A stretch of DNA of 20,979 nucleotides from a virus (IMGVR_UViG_3300030098_001734:1-20979); one strand, 5' to 3'; shown: positions 1 through 5,795, counted from the stretch's first letter. A program made the numbers and translations. The notes: a model not told the origin generated them from the sequence alone.

Positions 1-43
1 TACATCTAATGAATCTTTTTTCACTCAGTTCAATAACACTCAT
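1..43 (-). CDS. Hypothetical protein, 5' fragment running off the left edge
   Basis: An ATG at 43 opens a minus-strand frame reading MSVIELSEKRFIRC with no stop before the window ends. Its ATG overlaps the TGA of the preceding 48-codon gene in an ATGA arrangement, the same coupling used between the two genes before it. Only 14 residues are visible, so no function can be suggested. The call rests on the tight spacing and the open frame; there is no clear Shine-Dalgarno sequence. Confidence 0.45.
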   Translation of the reverse strand, partial: MSVIELSEKRFIRC

Positions 44-186
44 GATGATAAATCTGGGTTAGTTGCTATTACTCTTGCCTTGGGATTTCTTGCCTTTGCT
101 GTTTCAATTGCATCAGATCTGTTGATTGCATGTACACTTTCATAGAAAGTTGAACCACCAACATACATTTGAACTTTCCATTTCAT
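40..186 (-). CDS. Small hypothetical protein, 48 aa
   Basis: The frame starts at ATG 186 (MKWKVQMYVGGSTFYES...) and ends at TGA 40-42. The start overlaps the stop of the upstream 65-aa gene as ATGA, and its own stop overlaps the start of the next gene the same way, so the three are probably translationally coupled. The product has a beta-strand-like N-terminus (KVQMYVGG), then a basic helix-like stretch (DAIETAKARNPKAR). This resembles very short conserved proteins of T4-like cyanophages, but I cannot name a function. It is too short for many gene callers. Confidence 0.7.
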   Translation of the reverse strand: MKWKVQMYVGGSTFYESVHAINRSDAIETAKARNPKARVIATNPDLSS

Positions 187-380
187 TGTGAAATAACCTC
201 CTTAACTACAGTTTTTGATGATGTTGCCACTTGATCATTCTTATACCAATTCTTAACAATTTCTCTTCTACTATTTAATAAATCATTATACTTTTGTTGC
301 TGATCTGGTGTGAAATTGAAATACTGATCCCTGTAAACTTGCTTTAATTCTATTAATTGCTTCAGGATACTAGATGACAT
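183..380 (-). CDS. Small hypothetical protein, 65 aa
   Basis: The gene runs from ATG 380 to TGA 183-185. The protein is hydrophilic and helix-rich (MSSSILKQLIELKQVYRDQY..., then QQQKYNDLLNSRREIVKNWY). No membrane segment, cysteine cluster or enzyme motif is visible. It is the first of three ATGA-coupled small genes and lies 53 nt after the ligase-like gene on the same strand, so it may be on that transcript. I see no clear Shine-Dalgarno sequence or promoter in that 53-nt gap, only a weak 5-bp inverted repeat (GAGAG/CTCTC) just after the upstream stop. Function unknown. Confidence 0.75.
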   Translation of the reverse strand: MSSSILKQLIELKQVYRDQYFNFTPDQQQKYNDLLNSRREIVKNWYKNDQVATSSKTVVKEVISQ

Positions 381-433
381 GGTAATAAGAAATAAAGGAC
401 ATTAGAGAGGCATTTAGATACCTTAGAGAGTCA

Positions 434-1363
434 TTATGCTCTCACTCTATTAAAATTTGCATTGGAAAATACCTCCCTGTAGATGAGTTTGAATGTGCCA
501 TAATCATTGGACAGAACATAACCTTCATGACCAACTTCTTCACCATTAATATAACATTCTACCTCATTGTATGTGGCAATATGTAACATGAATTCATGTT
601 TGATTGACCACACTAACTTCCACAATCTAAGCACATTGATGTCAACATGATGATAATCAGCAAGAGCAATTAGAGTTAGATCATCAATCACAAGACCACT
701 TGTAATGATACTATTAAGACTCTTAATTACCTTGTTAGCAGTAGTAGTGGACATGTAATCTGCTGCACCTGATATAGCACTAGCATAATCACAAAGTGAT
801 ACAATATCACTCAAATCTTCATCAAGATCAACATAAGGATATAACCAGAATATATCCTCATCACTATCAATTTCAACACAATCTTTAAGGAAAGATTGAT
901 AATCTAATTGATAAGAAACTGCATTTCTTAGATCACCAACAGCAGTGTATCTTGTGTGTGGTGTGATGATAAGTTTCTGATTGATTACATCACCAAAAAC
1001 ATATGCAATAGTGTTGGGTTGATATACATTATCACCACCAAAACCAATGAAATCACCTTGATAAATGTGTTCTGTTCTTGGAAGTTCATCAAAACATTTA
1101 TGTAAAATGTTAGCAACCTTTGGAATGTGTCCATGATTAGTATCAATATCTGCATGAGATTCATTGATCATAATCTTTACTTTGTTGAATACAGATTTAG
1201 TACCAACAAAGAAATTACCAGTAGCAGGATTAGTTCCCCACACAATAGCAGGAGAACCATCCATCTTGACTGATAAGTTACCCTTAGAAGTAAACCACTT
1301 TAACACTGATAAATCACCAGTTAAAACAGAATCTTCAGGGTGATTGATGTGTGTGTTTTTCAT
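434..1363 (-). CDS. Ligase/nucleotidyltransferase-like protein (DUF6267-type)
   Basis: The 309-aa protein starts MKNTHINHPEDSVLTGD. It carries what look like the motifs of the covalent nucleotidyltransferase (DNA/RNA ligase, capping enzyme) superfamily in the right order. These are KMDGS at residues 33-37 (K33 as possible nucleotidyl-lysine), FVGTKS soon after, YQGDFIGFGGD mid-protein (motif III-like), HEGYV near 279-283 (motif IV-like) and FKLIYREVF near 291-299 (motif V-like lysine). I recall similar HINHPED proteins in cyanophages, mostly annotated as unknown or DUF6267. Ligase activity is therefore inference; it could instead be a non-catalytic relative. The start lies 6 nt after a TATAAT box, so a transcript from that promoter would be nearly leaderless. 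No Shine-Dalgarno sequence is present. Confidence 0.85.
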   Translation of the reverse strand: MKNTHINHPEDSVLTGDLSVLKWFTSKGNLSVKMDGSPAIVWGTNPATGNFFVGTKSVFNKVKIMINESHADIDTNHGHIPKVANILHKCFDELPRTEHIYQGDFIGFGGDNVYQPNTIAYVFGDVINQKLIITPHTRYTAVGDLRNAVSYQLDYQSFLKDCVEIDSDEDIFWLYPYVDLDEDLSDIVSLCDYASAISGAADYMSTTTANKVIKSLNSIITSGLVIDDLTLIALADYHHVDINVLRLWKLVWSIKHEFMLHIATYNEVECYINGEEVGHEGYVLSNDYGTFKLIYREVFSNANFNRVRA

Positions 1364-1369
1364 AGTTTC

Positions 1370-1398
1370 ATTATATCAACAAAAAAGACCCCTTGCAA
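1370..1398 (-). promoter_or_regulatory. Sigma70-type promoter nested in a terminator
   Basis: On the minus strand TTGCAA (1398-1393) is followed after exactly 17 nt by TATAAT (1375-1370). The -35 hexamer is exactly the six-base loop of the upstream terminator hairpin, and the spacer is the 3' stem arm plus the T-tract. The expected start site is at or within a few bases of the ATG at 1363, so it would drive the ligase-like gene with little or no leader. Confidence 0.6.
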
Positions 1399-1406
1399 GG
1401 GGTCTT
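1381..1406 (-). terminator. Intrinsic terminator after the basic-protein gene
   Basis: A perfect 22-nt palindrome at 1385-1406 (stem AAGACCCC/GGGGTCTT, loop TTGCAA) is followed on the minus strand by six T at 1386-1381. It sits 10 nt beyond the stop of the gene at 1416-1682. The 8-bp GC-rich stem plus U-tract is a classic rho-independent terminator in this AT-rich DNA. Confidence 0.9.
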
Positions 1407-1415
1407 GTGACAGTT

Positions 1416-1682
1416 CTAGAACTGGTTCTTAAGAAGAAGTTGTGTGAACTTTTCCAGATATAATAATGGGAGTAAGATTAACTCTAACCCATCTAATTCT
1501 GTCAAAGATCTTTTTACTTTCTTCTCTTCTTTAACTGGTGTTTCTGTCACTTTCACTGCCTCAATTGGTGTAACTTTATTTACACTTTGGGTAGTAACTG
1601 TGCTTTTCTTAGTAACAACAGTTCTGGGAGATTTCTTTGCAGTAGTAGATTTAACTGCTGAAGTTCTTCTCCTAGTTGCCAT
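1416..1682 (-). CDS. Small basic Lys/Thr/Ser-rich protein, 88 aa
   Basis: The protein starts MATRRRTSAVKSTTAKKSPRT. Its first about 58 residues are low-complexity and rich in K, R, T, S and V, with many TTKK/VTKK-like runs, recalling histone H1-type tails. The last about 30 residues (ELDGLELILLPLLYLEKFTQLLL...) form a leucine-rich, probably helical segment. DNA binding or packing with self-association through the helix is a reasonable guess, but nothing proves it. It is a single-gene unit: a candidate promoter at 1708-1737 precedes it and a strong terminator follows 10 nt after the stop. No Shine-Dalgarno sequence is seen; the leader is T/A-rich. Confidence 0.75.
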   Translation of the reverse strand: MATRRRTSAVKSTTAKKSPRTVVTKKSTVTTQSVNKVTPIEAVKVTETPVKEEKKVKRSLTELDGLELILLPLLYLEKFTQLLLKNQF

Positions 1683-1707
1683 AAAATAAAATGCAAGTGT
1701 GTTATAA

Positions 1708-1737
1708 AGTATAAGTTAAGAGACTAGGGGAAGTCAA
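1708..1737 (-). promoter_or_regulatory. Candidate sigma70-type promoter for the basic-protein gene
   Basis: On the minus strand TTGACT (1737-1732) is followed by TATACT (1713-1708) after 18 nt; an overlapping TTATAC gives 17 nt. The gene start at 1682 is 25 nt downstream of the -10. The -35 overlaps a weak GACT/AGTC inverted repeat, echoing the hairpin-associated promoters elsewhere in the window. Confidence 0.4.
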
Positions 1738-1768
1738 TTACTCTAACATTATGTCCTACTTTATCATT

Positions 1769-1796
1769 TGCTAGACTTAATTTGCTGCTAGACTTA
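1769..1796. repeat. Short direct repeat, 11 bp, period 17
   Basis: TGCTAGACTTA occurs at 1769-1779 and again at 1786-1796. The pair lies in the middle of the 244-nt noncoding gap between the methyltransferase stop and the basic-protein gene, upstream of the latter's candidate promoter. It could be a pair of protein-binding sites; chance is not excluded. Confidence 0.4.
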
Positions 1797-1834
1797 TAAT
1801 GAATGTTAGGTAGTTAGAAACCTAGTGATCTCTT

Positions 1835-1912
1835 AATGTTGAAAGACTGCTTAAGTTCGAATTAAATGCCACTAATTAAGGCAACCTTGAAAGTCTTATG
1901 CCTCTCAACATT
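1835..1912 (-). other. Foldable tRNA-like element in a noncoding gap
   Basis: Read on the minus strand, an 8-bp outer helix AATGTTGA/TCAACATT (1912-1905 with 1842-1835) encloses a second helix AAGACT/AGTCTT (1897-1892 with 1848-1843). The two are continuous on one side and separated by 7 nt on the other. Inside lie TGCC/GGCA with a 9-nt loop (or the competing AAGG/CCTT) and TTTAA/TTAAG closing a TTCGAAC loop, which is the consensus of a tRNA T-arm loop. No D-arm or normal variable loop fits, so this is not a standard tRNA. It may be a decayed tRNA or another structured RNA. A TATAAATG late-promoter-like box lies just upstream at 1916-1909. Confidence 0.25.
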
Positions 1913-1916
1913 TATA
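1909..1916 (-). promoter_or_regulatory. T4-type late promoter-like box
   Basis: TATAAATG on the minus strand differs by one base from the TATAAATA late consensus. It lies 17 nt after the methyltransferase stop and reads toward the foldable element and the basic-protein gene. In AT-rich DNA a single such match is weak evidence. Confidence 0.3.
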
Positions 1917-1933
1917 CAATAGCAAAATTTCAA

Positions 1934-2860
1934 TCAAGTGGGGGAAATAGTGGACAGAATGTTGACTGGCACACGCTCTTGGATTAGGTTGTTATACTCT
2001 TCATGCAACTCACATCCAATATAATACCTACCCAAACTCCTTGCTACAGCAGCAGTTGTGCCACTTCCCATAAATGGATCAAGGACAATATCATCTTTTT
2101 CACTACCTGCTAATATACATGGTTTGATTAACTCTTCAGGGTAAGTTGCAAAGTGCGCACCTTTATATGGTTTCTTATTAATAGTCCAAACTGATCTTTT
2201 ATTTGCCTTTGAGTATGATTTAGTGAGTCCAGAATGAGGTTGTAAACCTGTACCTTCATTGTGATATTTGCCATTAGTTCTATCTCTTGTGCCCCAATCT
2301 CTTGCAGGTTCTTTTATACTTTCATTATCATAATAATAATATTTGTTCTTACTTAAGAGGAAGATATACTCATGTGATTTAGTGCATCTATCTCTTACAC
2401 TTTCTGGCATTGGATTAGGTTTATGCCATATAATATCTTGTCTTAAATACCATCCATCTGCTCTTAATGCAAATGCTAACATCCAAGGAATACCAATTAA
2501 ATCTTTATCTTTATATCCTACAAGTTTATTACTTCTTCTTGGTGTAGTTTCAGGTAAATCTTGTCTATTAGCAGAGAATGTTTGTTTAGGTATGCAACCA
2601 TCTTTCCTATAATTATAATAACTATCTCCAATGTTTAACCACAATGTACCATCATCAGTAAGACAATCTCTTACTAACCTGAATACACTTACCATCTCTT
2701 TAATATATTCTTCTGGTGATTGTTCCTGTCCTATTTGACTATCTTCCCCACCATAATCACGCAAACCATAGTAAGGTGGAGATGTTACACAACACCTTGC
2801 CTTTTCATCAAATTGTTTAAGTGTTTCTCTACAATCACCAAATAAAATTGTATCTTTCAT
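1934..2860 (-). CDS. Site-specific DNA methyltransferase, beta-class (N4-C or N6-A type)
   Basis: The 308-aa protein has the catalytic motif IV TSPPYYGLRDYG early (residues 26-36) and the AdoMet-binding DPFMGSGTT late (261-269), followed by the motif II-like YYIGCEL. That order defines the beta class of amino-methyltransferases. Motif X-like HFATYPEELIKPCIL precedes DPF, and the middle (about 90-220) would be the target-recognition region. SPPY favours N4-cytosine but N6-adenine enzymes also use it. It probably transfers a methyl group from S-adenosylmethionine to phage or host DNA. No restriction endonuclease lies nearby, so it is an orphan. Its ATG overlaps the stop of the upstream 64-aa gene by one base (TAATG), so coupled translation is likely. 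Confidence 0.93.
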   Translation of the reverse strand: MKDTILFGDCRETLKQFDEKARCCVTSPPYYGLRDYGGEDSQIGQEQSPEEYIKEMVSVFRLVRDCLTDDGTLWLNIGDSYYNYRKDGCIPKQTFSANRQDLPETTPRRSNKLVGYKDKDLIGIPWMLAFALRADGWYLRQDIIWHKPNPMPESVRDRCTKSHEYIFLLSKNKYYYYDNESIKEPARDWGTRDRTNGKYHNEGTGLQPHSGLTKSYSKANKRSVWTINKKPYKGAHFATYPEELIKPCILAGSEKDDIVLDPFMGSGTTAAVARSLGRYYIGCELHEEYNNLIQERVPVNILSTISPT

Positions 2861-3054
2861 TAGTAATATTTTTCAAAATCATCACTAACTTGCACTTCAA
2901 TGGTGTCAAATATTCTCAACAATGATTTTGCAAATATTCTATACCCACTACCAACATATAATTGACCAGCAACTACAGAAAAAGTTGCAATTCCCCAAAA
3001 TAAGTAATAGAATCTTGACTTAACTTGGTTTCTTACTTTATCTTTAGTGAGCAT
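2860..3054 (-). CDS. Small single-helix membrane protein, 64 aa
   Basis: MLTKDKVRNQVKSR is a short basic N-terminus. It is followed by one hydrophobic segment of about 20-25 residues (FYYLFWGIATFSVVAGQLYV) and an acidic C-terminus ending VSDDFEKYY. The positive-inside pattern suggests an N-in single-pass inner-membrane protein. It is the first gene after the nested terminator/promoter at 3076-3113 and is coupled to the methyltransferase by a one-base overlap. No Shine-Dalgarno sequence is visible. The function is unknown; I believe similar proteins occur in T4-like cyanophages but cannot name one. Confidence 0.8.
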   Translation of the reverse strand: MLTKDKVRNQVKSRFYYLFWGIATFSVVAGQLYVGSGYRIFAKSLLRIFDTIEVQVSDDFEKYY

Positions 3055-3075
3055 AATAAATCATTCATCAAATAT

Positions 3076-3104
3076 ATTATGGCATGAAAAAACCCTAGTG
3101 TCAA
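3076..3104 (-). promoter_or_regulatory. Sigma70-type promoter nested in a terminator
   Basis: A perfect -35 TTGACA (3104-3099) is followed after exactly 17 nt by CATAAT (3081-3076), 5 of 6 matches to the -10 consensus. The -35 is the complete six-base loop of the terminator hairpin at 3090-3113. The ATG at 3054 would lie about 15 nt after the start site. It would drive the membrane-protein and methyltransferase genes. Confidence 0.7.
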
Positions 3105-3113
3105 CTAGGGTTT
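3087..3113 (-). terminator. Intrinsic terminator after the 53-aa gene
   Basis: A 9-bp stem AAACCCTAG/CTAGGGTTT at 3090-3113 with the loop TTGACA (minus-strand reading) is followed by a run of six T (3092-3087, overlapping the stem end). It lies 5 nt beyond the stop at 3119. Confidence 0.88.
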
Positions 3114-3118
3114 CAATA

Positions 3119-3280
3119 CTATGTTAGAATTTGTTTGCAAATTCTTCTGCTTTGGTGTTGATCATCACATTCAATTAGACAGTCAAAGTAATCATTTACT
3201 AACTCCCTGTCATCTAATTCTTGGGACTTATCTATATTATTCCATGCTGCTAATTGATTGGACGACATAAGATTGTGCAT
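3119..3280 (-). CDS. Small acidic hypothetical protein, 53 aa
   Basis: I place the start at ATG 3280 (MHNLMSSNQLAAWNNIDKS) because AGGGAG lies 6 nt upstream of it; a longer frame beginning with GTG at 3304 would put that ribosome site inside the gene. The product is acidic and helical, with a C-terminal cluster of two cysteines and basic residues (CLIECDDQHQSRRICKQ gives three Cys in all). No known domain is recognised. A perfect late promoter lies about 70 nt upstream and a terminator directly follows, so it may be a single-gene late unit. Confidence 0.75.
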   Translation of the reverse strand: MHNLMSSNQLAAWNNIDKSQELDDRELVNDYFDCLIECDDQHQSRRICKQILT

Positions 3281-3305
3281 AAAATTCTCCCTATTGTTTA
3301 ACACA

Positions 3306-3325
3306 TAACCAAGAAGGTTTGGTTA
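3306..3325 (-). other. Leader hairpin upstream of the 53-aa gene
   Basis: TAACCAA/TTGGTTA form a 7-bp stem with a 6-nt loop in the stretch between the late promoter at 3350-3357 and the ribosome site of the 53-aa gene. It has no T-tract, so it is not a convincing terminator. It could protect the transcript end or affect translation. Confidence 0.35.
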
Positions 3326-3349
3326 CATCTTGCTACCTAATTCTATCAT

Positions 3350-3357
3350 TATTTATA
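3350..3357 (-). promoter_or_regulatory. T4-type late promoter (TATAAATA)
   Basis: A perfect TATAAATA on the minus strand is followed about 69 nt later by the 53-aa gene start. T4-like phages read this box with the gp55/gp33 late sigma system. It lies just downstream of the stop of the 58-aa gene. Confidence 0.6.
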
Positions 3358-3406
3358 ATATTTGTCAGCAAATTTACATATTTCTGATACATTTCTCAAT
3401 TATGTA

Positions 3407-3583
3407 TTAATACTTAATTAACAACATATTACCAAGTATTTCTGTTTGTTTCATTCCCATCTTGATAGTATATTTAAGCAACAACTTTACATCCTCAATG
3501 TCATCCATCTTATCAATAGTTCTTGATATTTTCTCATATTCAAATTCCCTTTCAGGTGCTATCTTAATCTTGTCAGGATTCAT
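3407..3583 (-). CDS. Small hypothetical protein, 58 aa
   Basis: ATG 3583 to TAA 3407-3409 encodes MNPDKIKIAPEREFEYEKI..., charged and helix-rich throughout (DKMDDIEDVKLLLKYTIKMG). It starts one base after the stop of the 122-aa gene (TAACATG), on the same strand, so it is read as the last member of the helicase operon. Codon use and length of the open frame look genuine, although it is below common length cut-offs. No function can be assigned. Confidence 0.75.
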   Translation of the reverse strand: MNPDKIKIAPEREFEYEKISRTIDKMDDIEDVKLLLKYTIKMGMKQTEILGNMLLIKY

Positions 3584-3584
3584 G

Positions 3585-3953
3585 TTAGTATCTAGCAGGA
3601 ATTGAACTGTAACTATCTATATCTAATGGTCTCTCTTGCGATTTATACATATCTGCCATAGTATCTCCTCTTCTATTCTTAACATACTCTAACTCATTCC
3701 AATTATCTTTATTACATAGCAATGTCACATGTACATTTTTATGCTTCATTGGTTTACCAGAAGTATAACTACACTCTTTTTTAGGATAAACTACAACTTC
3801 AATAGTAATATATTGTGATACAGGATTCCACCCTTGTTTAACTCTTTTGTCATTATCTACAGCATCTCCTTTATGATAAACCCATCCCTCTTCCCAGTCA
3901 CCATTAGGTCTTTTCCAGATGACATAATCATCTACTTGTGGTTCATAAGTCAT
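3585..3953 (-). CDS. Conserved cyanophage-type hypothetical protein, 122 aa
   Basis: The protein begins MTYEPQVDDYVIWKRPNGDWEEGWVYHKGD and has many short beta strands (YITIEVVVYPK, NVHVTLLCNK), which suggests a small beta-barrel such as an SH3-like fold. It ends with a polar tail (ELEYVKNRRGD...). The start is supported by GGAGG spaced 6 nt before ATG 3953. It overlaps the preceding 57-aa gene by 11 nt. I recall very similar MTYEPQVDDYV proteins in T4-like cyanophage genomes, all without a known function. Confidence 0.85.
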   Translation of the reverse strand: MTYEPQVDDYVIWKRPNGDWEEGWVYHKGDAVDNDKRVKQGWNPVSQYITIEVVVYPKKECSYTSGKPMKHKNVHVTLLCNKDNWNELEYVKNRRGDTMADMYKSQERPLDIDSYSSIPARY

Positions 3954-4116
3954 TTAAATCCTCCAAAAATAAAATGTCTCTGTCTTTTTCATCAACATTG
4001 AACTCAAAATACAATGAGTCAGCATCACTTAGTTGATCATTATCAACTAATTCACTCATTCTTATGTTCCAGAATGATTGTAACTCAATCAAAGCATTTC
4101 TTTTAGTTTCATTCAT
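3943..4116 (-). CDS. Small acidic hypothetical protein, 57 aa
   Basis: ATG 4116 to TGA 3943-3945 encodes MNETKRNALIELQSFWNIRM..., strongly acidic in its second half (DADSLYFEFNVDEKDRD). AAGG about 5 nt upstream overlaps the helicase stop, and only 2 nt separate the helicase TAA from this ATG. The frame overlaps the next gene by 11 nt and supplies that gene's GGAGG ribosome site. Both ends therefore fit a tight operon. It is small enough to be missed by gene callers. Function unknown. Confidence 0.75.
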   Translation of the reverse strand: MNETKRNALIELQSFWNIRMSELVDNDQLSDADSLYFEFNVDEKDRDILFLEDLNDL

Positions 4117-4118
4117 AA

Positions 4119-5291
4119 TTACCTTGTAATTACTGACACTGCTGGTTGACCTTTATCAAAGACAGTATCAACAACTGCATTTACTTTCTTTGATGTACTG
4201 ATACCAACTCTATCATACACTGGAATAGAAACAATGCCAAACTTTTTGTTTGCATTACCTTTTCTAATCACTCTACCAATAGTTTGACTGATAGCAGTGT
4301 AATTCATAGATCTTAGAAACAATACTGCTTCTAGTCCATTTACATTTATACCTTCAGATAGTATGCTGTGATGTAACACAACAAATCTAGTGTTGTCCTT
4401 ACCCCACTGATTCAATGTCTCAAAGAACTTGACTCTGCTGACCTTGATGCCATTGATAACTGCACCAGTCTTAGCAGTGATGTACATCCAATTGTATCCT
4501 CTACCATACAACTCTGTGCCTAGTTTACTATTAGCAAACAACTGCACTATCTGTGATGTTCTTCTGGCACAGATGAGTATCTTATCAACAGAATTAGAAT
4601 CAATACTAGACAATATATTATCAGCATCATCTTCACATGTAATCTTTCTATCTCTAATCATATCCAACTGATTAACAACTACCTTGGGTGGTAGTATGAC
4701 ACCAGCATCAACCAACTCAGGTGCAGGTACTTGCTCAATGACTCTACCATACACCTCCTCATTGTTCATGCCAACTTTCTTGTGACTAGAACTATGGTGA
4801 GGAGTAGCAGTAAAGAAAAAACACCTACGATTATTTGTAGTTGCAAAAAATCTAGTAGGAGTGTGGAAATGTTTTTGAACACTGTTATGTGCCTCATCAA
4901 AGTATATTGTATTTACAGGAATACTAGACTGTTGTATTCTATGTAATGAATGATATGTTGTAAATATAATTTTATTGTCATTCCAATTGTTTACAACCCA
5001 CTGACCAATAGCATTGGAGTTAGTTGTACTATCATGATCTGTATCACCACTGTGTACATGCAACACCTTTGCATTGTCAATTATCTTTAAGAAATCAGTA
5101 GATAATTGCTGTGCTAATAATATTCTAGGTGCTACAACTACAACAGTTTGATTACCATATTGAAACTGTCTATGAGCATCAGTGATCATGCACATAGTTT
5201 TACCACCACCAGTAGGCACAATGACCTGACCCTTGATAGTGTGAATCATTTTATCAACAATCCTCTGCTGGTGAGGACGTAATGTAATCAT
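4119..5291 (-). CDS. SF2 DEAH-box helicase (UvsW/type III restriction-like)
   Basis: The 390-aa protein shows the superfamily 2 helicase motifs in order. They are LRPHQQRIVDKM (Q-motif region, 4-15), Walker A PTGGGKT (26-32), VVVVAPRILLAQQ (Ia), TTYHSL (111-116), DEAH (132-135), TATP (161-164), ILSEGINVNGLEAVLFLR (V) and SQTIGRVIRKG (VI). It would couple ATP hydrolysis to DNA or RNA remodelling. It is shorter than T4 UvsW (about 500 aa) and lacks an obvious extra N-terminal domain, so I call only the superfamily. It leads an operon with three small genes (57, 122 and 58 aa). The promoter at 5312-5340 lies just upstream, leaving a leader of about 14 nt without a Shine-Dalgarno sequence. Confidence 0.93.
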   Translation of the reverse strand: MITLRPHQQRIVDKMIHTIKGQVIVPTGGGKTMCMITDAHRQFQYGNQTVVVVAPRILLAQQLSTDFLKIIDNAKVLHVHSGDTDHDSTTNSNAIGQWVVNNWNDNKIIFTTYHSLHRIQQSSIPVNTIYFDEAHNSVQKHFHTPTRFFATTNNRRCFFFTATPHHSSSHKKVGMNNEEVYGRVIEQVPAPELVDAGVILPPKVVVNQLDMIRDRKITCEDDADNILSSIDSNSVDKILICARRTSQIVQLFANSKLGTELYGRGYNWMYITAKTGAVINGIKVSRVKFFETLNQWGKDNTRFVVLHHSILSEGINVNGLEAVLFLRSMNYTAISQTIGRVIRKGNANKKFGIVSIPVYDRVGISTSKKVNAVVDTVFDKGQPAVSVITR

Positions 5292-5311
5292 AAAAATATT
5301 TCAGTAACCAT

Positions 5312-5340
5312 ATAATAAAACTCCTGACTACAAAAGTCAA
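5312..5340 (-). promoter_or_regulatory. Sigma70-type promoter nested in a terminator
   Basis: TTGACT (5340-5335) is followed after exactly 17 nt by TATTAT (5317-5312) on the minus strand. The -35 forms part of the 5' stem arm, next to the loop, of the hairpin at 5319-5345. The helicase ATG at 5291 lies 20 nt after the -10. Confidence 0.65.
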
Positions 5341-5345
5341 GAGTT
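5317..5345 (-). terminator. Intrinsic terminator after the 80-aa gene
   Basis: Stem AACTC/GAGTT plus TGACT/AGTCA with one mismatch between them and a 5-nt loop spans 5319-5345. On the minus strand it ends in GAGTTTTATTAT, a short T-rich tail. It lies 41 nt after the stop at 5386. The tail is weaker than at the other two terminators. Confidence 0.65.
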
Positions 5346-5385
5346 ATGGGACACTATTCTAACTGGCACATTGAACACTATAAAA

Positions 5386-5628
5386 CTAGGAAACTTTAAC
5401 TAATGACTCCATGTTTCTAAAACTACCATCAATACTATAGTATAACTTATAATTTTCTGTTGTTACATAATGTCCTATTATATCATTACCATCACAGTTC
5501 CAACCATATGCTATGATTCTCTCTTCACCACCATCAATTCTCATTTTCTTACTGCCATCTAGGTAAGAGTGGTATCTTTCATCTAAATTCAGCATAGGAT
5601 TAAGAGTAATGTGAGGACATTCTAACAT
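5386..5628 (-). CDS. Hypothetical protein, 80 aa
   Basis: The protein begins MLECPHITLNPMLNLDERYHSYLDGSKKM and continues with likely short beta strands (RIIAYGWNCDGNDIIGHYVTTENYKLYYSIDG). It has two cysteines and no membrane segment or known motif. ATG 5628 is the first start; no Shine-Dalgarno sequence precedes it, and M12 is an alternative start. A TATAGATA box (5649-5642) 13 nt upstream is one base off the late consensus, and the promoter at 5796-5824 could also read into it with a leader of about 160 nt. Function unknown. Confidence 0.7.
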   Translation of the reverse strand: MLECPHITLNPMLNLDERYHSYLDGSKKMRIDGGEERIIAYGWNCDGNDIIGHYVTTENYKLYYSIDGSFRNMESLVKVS

Positions 5629-5693
5629 ATGTTAGTTCTAGTATCTATAAACTTAATTGTCTCTTAATATTTCAGAAGTTTGCTATGGTGTAC

Positions 5694-5795
5694 TCAACCA
5701 ATCTTACACCCCAATTCAAGAAGACAATGAATGAGGTGATAAAAATCAACTTTTCCTTTGTAGAATAAATCACAAATCAATACTAAACTATTCAT
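5694..5795 (-). CDS. Possible 33-aa small protein
   Basis: ATG 5795 to TGA 5694-5696 encodes MNSLVLICDLFYKGKVDFYH and 13 more residues, with a protein-like mix of hydrophobic and charged positions. It fills much of the otherwise empty gap 5629-5855. Against it: there is no Shine-Dalgarno sequence, and the ATG directly abuts the -10 box of the promoter at 5796-5824. It could therefore only be translated from a transcript started further upstream. A second short frame with AAAGGA before a TTG overlaps it. Low certainty. Confidence 0.35.
   Translation of the reverse strand: MNSLVLICDLFYKGKVDFYHLIHCLLELGCKIG

Noticed and set aside
1444-1689. 81-codon hydrophobic plus-strand frame opposite the basic-protein gene
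   Set aside because: Its hydrophobic runs are the complement of Lys/Thr/Val codons, and it has no promoter or ribosome site; the minus-strand gene has both a candidate promoter and a terminator.
1835-1912. A functional tRNA gene
   Set aside because: The T-arm-like hairpin is convincing, but no D-arm, variable loop or normal 7-nt anticodon loop can be drawn; kept only as a tRNA-like element.
3281-3304. GTG 3304 as start of the small acidic protein
   Set aside because: AGGGAG with 6-nt spacing points to the ATG at 3280.
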